Notes under the pieces: generated by a model
Databases searched by the model: none
What the model saw: only the letters and a program-made list of their open reading frames with translations
What the model was told of the DNA's origin: nothing
In this document: piece by piece, positions 26,643 through 32,761 of the stretch
Layout of the letters: each line of letters opens with the position of its first letter
Numbering within the stretch: the stretch's first letter is position 1
Assembly: GCF_002102355.1 (NCBI RefSeq)
Contig: NZ_LQPT01000019.1
Coordinates: 124,001 to 188,000 of the forward strand
DNA: 64,000 nucleotides
Reading direction: 5' to 3'
Source of the DNA: Mycobacterium sherrisii
GTDB taxonomy: Bacteria; Actinomycetota; Actinomycetes; Mycobacteriales; Mycobacteriaceae
Position numbers and translations under genes: made by a program

Positions 26643-27173
26643 GTGACCGACGACATCTTGAGGCCGGGGGGTCCGCCGGCTAGATCTGTCGGACGCACCG
26701 AAGGCAAGTCAGTGTTCCTCGGGACGGTCGGCGTCCGGCACATCGTCGACGAGGCTCAGGCGGACGGCCGCTTCTCGGTCCTCGAACACCCGATGTCACC
26801 CCGGGCGCTCGCCTCGGCGCTGCACCGCCACCACAACGAAGACGAGTACAGCTGGATCATCGAAGGACGCGTGGGCGCCCTGCTGGGCGATGAGGTGCTC
26901 TACGGCGGTCCTGGCGATTTCATCTTCAAGCCACGCGGCCAATGGCACACGTTCTGGAACGCGGGCGACGAGCCGGCGCGCATCCTGGAGATCATCTCGC
27001 CCGCGGGATTCGAGCAGTTCTTCGACGAACTTTCCGACCGCGGCGGCGTGGACAAGATATCGACAGCGGACTTGGACGAACTCTGTGCGCGGTACCACCT
27101 GGACATGGACGTCGACAGTGTGCCCGAACTATGCAAACGCTTCGACGTGAAGTTCCCCGGCGAGCCGATCTGA
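26643..27173 (+). CDS. cupin-domain protein
   Basis: A 176-residue single cupin barrel. Motif 1 is H-R-H-H-N-E-D-E-Y-S-W-I-I-E-G at about residues 60-74, with His, His and Glu metal ligands. Motif 2 is P-R-G-Q-W-H-T-F-W-N at about 98-107, with the fourth His. An extra C-terminal helical region covers about 125-176. It could be a quercetinase/oxygenase-like or an isomerase-type metalloenzyme; the reaction is unknown. GTG 26643 follows AAAGGGGCG. Second gene of the operon, 88 bases after the SDR. Confidence 0.82.
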   Translation: MTDDILRPGGPPARSVGRTEGKSVFLGTVGVRHIVDEAQADGRFSVLEHPMSPRALASALHRHHNEDEYSWIIEGRVGALLGDEVLYGGPGDFIFKPRGQWHTFWNAGDEPARILEIISPAGFEQFFDELSDRGGVDKISTADLDELCARYHLDMDVDSVPELCKRFDVKFPGEPI

Positions 27174-27246
27174 TGACGAGACACTTCGTACCGATGACAT
27201 TGACACCGGCCAGCTTTCACGCGCACCGACACCTAGGAGGATCGAG

Positions 27247-27642
27247 ATGACCACCACCACCAACAGGTTTTACACCGGAGTGGGCGCACACATCGCCCCC
27301 GCATACGCCGACGCTATTGCCGTACCCGCGGGCGGCACACAGGTTTTCGTGTCGGGCACGCCCGGCGTACGCGAAGATGGCACCCTGCCGGAGGACTTCT
27401 CCGACGAGGCCAGGCAGTGCTGGGCCAATGTCGAAGATGCGCTTGCCAAGGCGGGTGCCAAGGTGACCGACATCGTCTACATGCGTCAGTGGCTCACCAA
27501 TCGCGACAATGCGGCGGCCTACATGGCGGTGAGCAAGGACATCGTCCGCCACCAGCCCGCGGCGATGCTCGCCATCATCGATGGGTTGGTATGGCCCAAC
27601 ATTCGTGTGGAAGTCGAAGTCGTCGCCGTCCTGCCGGCATGA
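27247..27642 (+). CDS. Rid-family protein (RidA-like, lacking the catalytic Arg)
   Basis: 131 residues with the YjgF/YER057c/UK114 fold: V-F-V-S-G-T-P-G in strand 2, and Q-C-W-A-N-V-E-D-A-L-A-K-A-G in the long helix. Canonical RidA imine deaminases have P-A-R-x-x-x-E-V-x-x-L-P. Here the equivalent segment reads P-A-A-M-L-A-I-I-D-G-L, without the arginine that binds the substrate carboxylate, so it belongs to a non-deaminase Rid subgroup. AGGAGG precedes the ATG. The stop overlaps the nitroreductase ATG by 4 bases. A second Arg-less Rid protein is at 41235. Confidence 0.85.
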   Translation: MTTTTNRFYTGVGAHIAPAYADAIAVPAGGTQVFVSGTPGVREDGTLPEDFSDEARQCWANVEDALAKAGAKVTDIVYMRQWLTNRDNAAAYMAVSKDIVRHQPAAMLAIIDGLVWPNIRVEVEVVAVLPA

Positions 27643-28304
27643 GCGACTACCCAGTCGTCGACTTGTCCGTCGACGCGCTGCTGACCACAACGCGGTCGGT
27701 GCGAAGACGTCTCGACTTGACCAGACCTGTTCCGCTCGGCCTGATCCGCGAATGCCTGGAGATCGCGGTGCAGGCGCCGACATCGTCCAACCTGCAGAAC
27801 TGGGGCTTCATCGTGGTCACCGACGCCGCACAACGTCGCGCGATCGCCGACGTGTATCGCCGCACCTGGAATATGATCGCCACGTCCCCTTTCGCAGTCG
27901 CCGAGCGGTTCGAGGACGACCCGGTGCGTAATCGCGAGCAGCACAAGGTATTTGATAGTGCTGCCTACCTTGCCGAGCACCTCGGGGAAGTGCCCGTCTT
28001 GATGATCCCCTGCGTCGAGCTCGTCGACGGTGACGTCACGCTGACGGGCGACAACTCGAACAAGTATTGGGCTTCGATCATGCCTGCCGCGTGGAACTAT
28101 ATGCTGGCCGCGCGTTCTCGAGGTTTGGGAACCACCTGGACTGGGGTGACCGTGATGGCCGACGGAGAGATGCGGGCAATACTTGGCTTGCCGGACAACG
28201 TCTATCACGCCACCACCATTCCGACGGCCTACTACACCGGCAGTACTTTTCGTCGCGCCCAGCGGCTCCCGCTCGACGACGTAGTGCATCTCGACCGGTG
28301 GTAA
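27639..28304 (+). CDS. nitroreductase-family FMN oxidoreductase
   Basis: 221 residues starting at the ATGA overlap with the Rid gene; a longer in-frame reading from 27417 runs antisense-like through the Rid gene and is rejected. The FMN-binding N-terminal pattern is R-S-V-R-R-R-L-D near residue 20, followed by A-V-Q-A-P-T-S-S-N-L-Q-N-W at about residues 41-53. The end has G-L-P-D-N-V-Y-H-A-T-T-I-P-T-A-Y. Family members reduce nitro compounds, quinones or enals with NAD(P)H. Last gene of the operator-A operon. Confidence 0.88.
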   Translation: MSDYPVVDLSVDALLTTTRSVRRRLDLTRPVPLGLIRECLEIAVQAPTSSNLQNWGFIVVTDAAQRRAIADVYRRTWNMIATSPFAVAERFEDDPVRNREQHKVFDSAAYLAEHLGEVPVLMIPCVELVDGDVTLTGDNSNKYWASIMPAAWNYMLAARSRGLGTTWTGVTVMADGEMRAILGLPDNVYHATTIPTAYYTGSTFRRAQRLPLDDVVHLDRW

Positions 28305-28371
28305 GCCGGCCGCTACCTTTCGTAGCATCTCCACCTCACCGCCGAACGTGCGGATTCGCGCCACCAGCATG

Positions 28372-29805
28372 TCAACGGGTCAGCTCGGATTCTTCGGCCA
28401 GCAGCGGATCCCACACTTGATTGACCGTGGGATGCGGTGCGACAGCATGGCGTAACAGACTGGTGGGGACCTTCGCGAGGATCGCCAGGGTGGCGCCTTG
28501 TGCCAGTTCGGAGAACTCCGGCCCGACGAATGTCGCACCGAGCAACGTGCTGGTGTCGGCGTCGATCACCAATTTCGCCCATCCGTCGAAGCCGTCCCGG
28601 TACAGGGCCAGAAACGACAATGTGCCCGGGTAGCGGGCGGTTTGCGTCCGCACCGTGAACCCCTCGGCGCGTGCCTGACTTTCCGTGCGCCCCACCCTGA
28701 CCACTTGCGGCTCGGTGAAGATGACCTGCGCCACGGTGCCGGCGTCGCGCGCAGCCAACTCGTCTTCCCCCAGATCACGTCCCGCGGCCCGGGCCGCGAT
28801 GATCTCGGCCACGAGACGTCCGTGATAGGTCGAAATGTGGGATAGCCGAGCACGCCCTGTGCTGTCTCCCAGCGCGTAAAGCCAATTGCCTGCGACGCCG
28901 ACCGCCTGCAGATGGTCGTTCACCGAAATTGGCTCGCCGTCAAGCAAGCCCACGGTTTCCAGTCCCAGGTTGGCGGTGTTGGTCAGCCGCCCGGCGGCCA
29001 GGACGATCTCGTCGACCTCAACGGTCTGATCCCCAAAAGTTGCGGTGACCGGGCCACCCGGCACGGGTCGGACCACCGCCGACAATTGCGTGTCGAAGTG
29101 AATCTTGACGCCCTTGCTGCGCAATGATTCCGCGATCAGCTCGCCGACTTCGGGTTCGCAATTGCGCAGCAGGCTGCTACCGCGCGCCAGAAGTGTCACC
29201 GCCGAACCCAAACCCGTCAGGATGGTCGCGAACTCGACGCTGACCGGTCCGGCACCCACCACCACGGCCCGGGGAGGCACGCGTGCCATGGTGGTCAAGT
29301 CGCGATTGGTCCACGGGCGGGCATCCGCCAACCCCGGGACTTCCGGCACGTGAGGACGAGTACCGGTGGCCACCACCACCGCGTGGCGTGCCGCTAGGAC
29401 GACCTCGCTGTTGTCGGCGCACGTCACGCACACCCTGCGCGCACCGCTGAGCCGGCCGAACCCACGAAACACCGTTGCACCGGCTCGCCGCAACGAGTCC
29501 AGCCGGTCCTCATCCGAGAGATGTTCGATGATCGAGTCGCGTTTGGCGAAGACGGCCGCGACGTCCGGTCCGTGACCCGAAATCCTCTGCTGCACACCGG
29601 GGACCGTTCGGGCGAGGTTGAACACCTCGATCGGCCGAAGCAGGGTCTTACTGGGGTTGCAGCCAAAGTAATGACATTCCCCGCCGAGCAGCCGATTCTC
29701 GACGAGGGCTACCGTAAGACCCGCCGCCGCGAGCTTGCGCACTGCGGCCACGCCGCCGACCCCTGCACCGACGACAACGACGTCGAAGTTTCTACTGGCT
29801 TTCAT
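28372..29805 (-). CDS. FAD-dependent pyridine nucleotide-disulfide oxidoreductase
   Basis: 477 residues with the glutathione-reductase/mercuric-reductase architecture. FAD motif G-A-G-V-G-G at 13-18; redox pair C44-x4-C49 in G-G-E-C-H-Y-F-G-C-N-P-S-K; second FAD motif A-L-G-D-S-T-G-R at about 313; C-terminal dimerisation domain. The usual C-terminal H-P-T-x-x-E dyad reads H-P-T-V-N-Q, so the Glu that polarises the base His is replaced. That fits quinone- or metal-ion-reducing relatives better than a normal disulfide reductase. Last gene of the minus operon 81-aa / quinone reductase / cupin / this gene. Its role resembles RclA (oxidant-induced flavoprotein) but it is not that exact subgroup. 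Confidence 0.86.
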   Translation of the reverse strand: MKASRNFDVVVVGAGVGGVAAVRKLAAAGLTVALVENRLLGGECHYFGCNPSKTLLRPIEVFNLARTVPGVQQRISGHGPDVAAVFAKRDSIIEHLSDEDRLDSLRRAGATVFRGFGRLSGARRVCVTCADNSEVVLAARHAVVVATGTRPHVPEVPGLADARPWTNRDLTTMARVPPRAVVVGAGPVSVEFATILTGLGSAVTLLARGSSLLRNCEPEVGELIAESLRSKGVKIHFDTQLSAVVRPVPGGPVTATFGDQTVEVDEIVLAAGRLTNTANLGLETVGLLDGEPISVNDHLQAVGVAGNWLYALGDSTGRARLSHISTYHGRLVAEIIAARAAGRDLGEDELAARDAGTVAQVIFTEPQVVRVGRTESQARAEGFTVRTQTARYPGTLSFLALYRDGFDGWAKLVIDADTSTLLGATFVGPEFSELAQGATLAILAKVPTSLLRHAVAPHPTVNQVWDPLLAEESELTR

Positions 29806-29955
29806 CTACTTTCGCTTCCGAAGTCCGCACCGTGGACCGGGCGACAACGGTCGGCGAACAACCACCGCGGCTGGCGTTCGCATCGATTCCTCTGAAGATT
29901 CTCGTGAAAGTCGTCGCTCGACGACGCTGCACGCCGTTGCCGCCGACCCGCTTCT

Positions 29956-30378
29956 TCAGTCGTCGGTGGTGAGCGGGCCATCCCCGGTATCGACCAGAAA
30001 GACCGCGAGTAAATCGGCCGGATCGATGCTGCTGGCATTTTCGCTGACCGTGTGGTGCGCGCCCGGAGATTCACTCCAGGTCTCACCGGCCTGATACACG
30101 CGCGCGGGCTCACCTTCGACTTGACTACGGATCGCCCCGGAGAGCACGTACGCCATGATGAACGCCGACTTCGCGTGGTGGTGAGCCGCGCTTTTAGCTC
30201 CCGGCGGATAGTGAACGGTCACCGCTCGCATCGATTTGCCTGGGACATTACTCGGCTGGCTGAAAACGGTTCGGACAACTGGGTTTTGGCCAGAATTCTG
30301 CGGCGTCGGCTCGCCCCGGGCGGCTGGCGACAGCAGCACCGCAACGCTGAGCGCGGCAAGTGGCATTTTCAGTAACAT
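29956..30378 (-). CDS. exported cupin-domain protein
   Basis: A 140-residue protein with an N-terminal signal peptide (M-L-L-K, hydrophobic core, A-A-R-G about residue 22). A single cupin domain follows: motif 1 H-Y-P-P-G-A-K-S-A-A-H-H-H near residue 55-67 and motif 2 P-G-A-H-H-T-V near 105-111. Probable extracytoplasmic metal-binding protein. The start at 30376-30378 follows AAGGCGG. It sits 26 bases after the quinone oxidoreductase gene, in the same minus operon. The reaction is unknown. Confidence 0.8.
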   Translation of the reverse strand: MLLKMPLAALSVAVLLSPAARGEPTPQNSGQNPVVRTVFSQPSNVPGKSMRAVTVHYPPGAKSAAHHHAKSAFIMAYVLSGAIRSQVEGEPARVYQAGETWSESPGAHHTVSENASSIDPADLLAVFLVDTGDGPLTTDD

Positions 30379-30404
30379 GTCGTGGCCGCCTTGATAACTC
30401 GTCT

Positions 30405-31325
30405 TCAGTCTTCGGCCACGCGCAAGATCGTCTTGCCGGGAATGCGCTTGCCGGGAGCGAATGCGGTGGCAGCTTCGGCCAGCGGCAGCACGGCACCCAC
30501 CACCGGTGTGAGGCGGCCATCCCGGACTCGTGCGGCGAGCTCGGCAAGCTGGGCGCGATCGGTTTCGACCAGGAAGAAGATCGCCCGCCCATCGCGGGGC
30601 AGGGTCTTCGGCGGCTCGGCGACGGTGACGAGCGTCCCGCCGCTCCGCACCAGTTCCGCCGAGCGGGCGAGGATATCCCCGCCGATCACGTCGAACACCA
30701 CGTCGACTTCGCCTGCCTCTTCCAGTTTCTGGGTTTCCAGGTCGAGGAAGGTGTGGACGCCGAGCTCCACGGCCCGCTCTCGGTCCGCGGTCCGGCCGGT
30801 ACCGATGACGCGCGCACCGATCTCGCGAGCGAGTTGGACCGCGATTGACCCAACCCCGCCGACGGCGCCGTGGATTAGAACGGTTTGTCCAGCGGCGAGG
30901 TTGCCGTGGTCGAACAGGCCCTGCCAGGCGGCCAATCCGGAGATCGGCAGCGCCGCGGCGACGGTGTGGTCGATGTCCATCGGCAGCGGCGCGAGATTGC
31001 GGGCTTCCATCGCGGTGTACTCCGCCAGCGAGCCGTTACGGGCCCAGTCGACGAGCCCGAACACCCGCTGACCGACACTCAAAAGTGTAGTGCCATAACC
31101 CAACTCGACCACGACGCCAGAAAGCTCGTGGCCTGGCACGCTCGGCGTCCGATCGCGTCCGGCACGGTCGATCCAGGTGTGCGGCCAGTCCAGCTCGCCA
31201 CGCGTGAACCCCGCGGCGTGCACCCGCACCACAACCTCGTTGTCGGCGGGCTGGGGATGCGGCAGGTCGGTCAATGTCAGGCCGGCGATACCGGCATCCC
31301 GATCGGAAACAGTGATGGCTTGCAT
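30405..31325 (-). CDS. zinc-free NADPH:quinone/alcohol oxidoreductase (MDR superfamily)
   Basis: A 306-residue medium-chain dehydrogenase/reductase. The GroES-like N-terminal half contains R-V-H-A-A-G-F-T-R-G-E and P-G-H-E-L-S-G-V-V. The nucleotide domain is H-G-A-V-G-G-V-G-S-I-A-V-Q-L-A at about residues 147-161. The structural and catalytic zinc Cys residues are missing, as in quinone oxidoreductases and enone reductases. The ATG overlaps the preceding 81-residue protein's stop (TAATG), so the two are translationally coupled. Likely role: two-electron reduction of quinones or reactive carbonyls. Confidence 0.87.
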   Translation of the reverse strand: MQAITVSDRDAGIAGLTLTDLPHPQPADNEVVVRVHAAGFTRGELDWPHTWIDRAGRDRTPSVPGHELSGVVVELGYGTTLLSVGQRVFGLVDWARNGSLAEYTAMEARNLAPLPMDIDHTVAAALPISGLAAWQGLFDHGNLAAGQTVLIHGAVGGVGSIAVQLAREIGARVIGTGRTADRERAVELGVHTFLDLETQKLEEAGEVDVVFDVIGGDILARSAELVRSGGTLVTVAEPPKTLPRDGRAIFFLVETDRAQLAELAARVRDGRLTPVVGAVLPLAEAATAFAPGKRIPGKTILRVAED

Positions 31326-31570
31326 TACAGGTCCTTCCTGCTGTGGGTTGTCGCCGGTGGATCCGCCGCGGGCTGCGGCTCGACGCTGATGAGCTCAAGG
31401 CCTAGGTCACGGACCCGGTCGAGAAGTCCGTAAAGCTGTGACTGGTCGCGGATTTCACCGGTGAAACCGGTCTCGGTCGTACCGGCCTCAAGGCGCATTC
31501 CTTCCAACGCAGACCCCATCCGCTCGGTCACGCGGCCTCGGATGCAGATCCGGTAAATCGTCGGCTCCAC
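31325..31570 (-). CDS. small protein, unknown function, first gene of operator-B operon
   Basis: 81 residues, no signal peptide or membrane span. It begins M-E-P-T-I-Y-R-I-C-I-R-G-R-V-T-E-R and contains T-G-E-I-R-D-Q-S-Q-L-Y-G-L-L-D-R-V-R-D-L-G-L-E-L-I-S-V. That is a beta strand followed by an amphipathic helix and strand, like a small ferredoxin-like or ACT-like fold. GTG start at 31568-31570 with GGAGGG upstream on the minus strand. It overlaps the quinone oxidoreductase start by one base and lies 44 bases downstream of operator B. I do not recognise the family beyond this. Confidence 0.65.
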   Translation of the reverse strand: MEPTIYRICIRGRVTERMGSALEGMRLEAGTTETGFTGEIRDQSQLYGLLDRVRDLGLELISVEPQPAADPPATTHSRKDL

Positions 31571-31614
31571 TTGACCCTCCGCTCGCCAGCTGTTGATTAG
31601 GGTTCATCGGCGCG

Positions 31615-31656
31615 GGGTGAGTAGTCATCACCCACAGAGCAAACTCACCCGGGTGA
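31615..31656 (-). promoter_or_regulatory. bipartite operator B (before 81-aa / oxidoreductase / cupin / flavoprotein operon)
   Basis: Minus-strand orientation: palindrome TCACCCGGGTGA at 31645-31656, 11 bases, then GGGTGA-N7-TCACCC at 31615-31633, the N7 reading TGACTAC on the minus strand. Same 26.5-bp centre spacing as operator A. It ends 44 bases upstream of the GTG at 31570. Confidence 0.8.
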
Positions 31657-31732
31657 GCGTGGCCTCGTGGTGACCGCACGGGCCCCGAAGTCGACAACGC
31701 CGCACGGCCGCGGCGCCGAGGCAACGCGCCGA

Positions 31733-32224
31733 TCACAGTGGCATGCCTTCCTGCCCAAGTGGGCGCACCGAGAAGACGCCGCGCAAGTATCCGGTGGGGC
31801 GCCCGCACGTGGCGCACATCGGGTGGGTGCCGCACTCGAGGGCACCGTCTCGTTTGTCGGCCACGTAGCTCGCCACCGCCCAACGCACCGTCGCCAGGCA
31901 GCCGCGACAGAGCGTCTCTACGAGGTCGCCGTCCGGGTTCAGCCCCACCTGATCACACCCGTCGATGGCGTGTATCTCGGCCACCGCCACCGCCGGCTCG
32001 CCGCATGCGGTGCCGGTCGACATCCGCTGGGCACTGCAGATGGGACGCAGAGCGCGCAGCTGGTCCTCGATCGCCGGAGTGGTTCGGCTCGGCGCAGCTG
32101 CCCTGCGCTGCACCCAACGCAGGCTCACTGCGGCGGCGTCCCGCATTCGGTGCAGCAGACCTGGCAGGCGTGTGGCACCCGGCTCATGCTGAGCAGTCGA
32201 TTGCCGACATTGGCGATGCTTCAT
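31733..32224 (-). CDS. cysteine-rich putative metal-binding protein, unknown function
   Basis: 163 residues if started at the ATG at 32222-32224, preceded by AAGAGAAA; the open frame extends far upstream but that part is unconvincing. The C-terminal 100 residues have a regular Cys pattern: I-C-S-A...A-C-G-E-P near residues 73-86, T-L-C-R-G-C about 115, and C-G-T-H-P-M-C-A-T-C-G-R-P-T-G about 138-152. It looks like a treble-clef or zinc-ribbon protein. Operator C lies 142 bases upstream in the right orientation, which supports a real gene. No family recognised. Confidence 0.55.
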   Translation of the reverse strand: MKHRQCRQSTAQHEPGATRLPGLLHRMRDAAAVSLRWVQRRAAAPSRTTPAIEDQLRALRPICSAQRMSTGTACGEPAVAVAEIHAIDGCDQVGLNPDGDLVETLCRGCLATVRWAVASYVADKRDGALECGTHPMCATCGRPTGYLRGVFSVRPLGQEGMPL

Positions 32225-32366
32225 CTTGATTTCTCTTGGTTTCTCGGACTCGTCGTGACGGCCTTGCGCGGTCATCACTGCGCTGCCCCGACGACAGCTC
32301 GTCCCCGTTCCCGCAAATCGGCAGGTGCCGTCGGCGCGATGGGTCAGGCCACGATCCACTCGGATG

Positions 32367-32408
32367 GGATGAGCAGTCATCACCCAGCGAATGCGTTCAC
32401 CCGGGTGA
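32367..32408 (-). promoter_or_regulatory. bipartite operator C (before Cys-rich 163-aa gene)
   Basis: Minus-strand orientation: palindrome TCACCCGGGTGA at 32397-32408, 11 bases, then GGATGA-N7-TCACCC at 32367-32385 (one arm with a single mismatch; N7 TGACTGC on the minus strand). Centre spacing is again 26.5 bp. It faces the gene at 32224 and lies 354 bases upstream of the divergent regulator gene. Confidence 0.78.
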
Positions 32409-32414
32409 TTTGCC

Positions 32415-32716
32415 GGCTGCGCGGCGACATCCACCACGCCGCACGCTGGCTGGGCGGCATCACCCCGCTCGGGACACCGCACACGCCTGCGGTGTTTGAC
32501 CTCGTGGTCCTCGGTGCGCCGGGGCGCCGGCGGCCACCCGCGGTGGCCAAATGTTCGCATCGTCACGCGCCCGCGAGCAAAGACGGGGTGGGACACCGTG
32601 AAAACACACCTGCACCGAACCTCGCCAAGCTCGGCATCATCTTCGGCGCCCAGTTGGCACAGCTTCTGCGCGGCGCTGACGGATCGGCAGCAAACCGCGG
32701 GCATGCCCTGGCCTAG
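32415..32716 (+). pseudogene. relic of a LAL/LuxR regulator gene (3' part, with deletions and frameshifts)
   Basis: Two blocks align to the intact gene at 32762-35569. Bases about 32418-32520 correspond to about 34890-34990; translated, D-I-H-H-A-A-R-W-L-G-G-I matches D-I-H-D-A-M-R-W-L-G-D-V. Bases about 32560-32716 correspond to about 35345-35569: R-I-V-T-R-P-R-A-K-T-G-W-D matches R-I-V-A-R-P-R-A-T-T-G-W-D. The identical CCGTGAAAACACACCTGCAC and A-K-L-G-I...A-Q-L-A-Q-L follow. The part encoding the first HTH helices is deleted and the frame is broken. It is a dead tandem or partial copy. Confidence 0.75.
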
Positions 32717-32761
32717 AATGACGAGCACTGATGCCCGGCACACGGTAGACAGGACACCCGG

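Larger units (their letters stand above)
32225..32761. other. intergenic stretch holding operator C and a LuxR-gene relic
   Basis: 537 bases between the minus-strand Cys-rich gene and the first large regulator. It contains operator C (32367-32408) and, from about 32415 to 32716, a decayed copy of the 3' part of the downstream regulator gene; both are listed separately. The regulator's own promoter must lie in the last part, and no operator-like element is seen next to its ATG. Confidence 0.65.

Noticed and set aside
31667-32716. Long plus-strand open frame
   Set aside because: Its first two thirds are antisense to the Cys-rich minus gene and its composition is Arg/Pro/His-rich. Only the last about 100 codons have meaning, as a relic of the LuxR regulator gene.
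32225-32743. 5' extension of the Cys-rich minus-strand frame to 32743
   Set aside because: The extension crosses operator C and the LuxR relic, which lie on other logic. The ATG at 32224 with a plausible Shine-Dalgarno is a better start.
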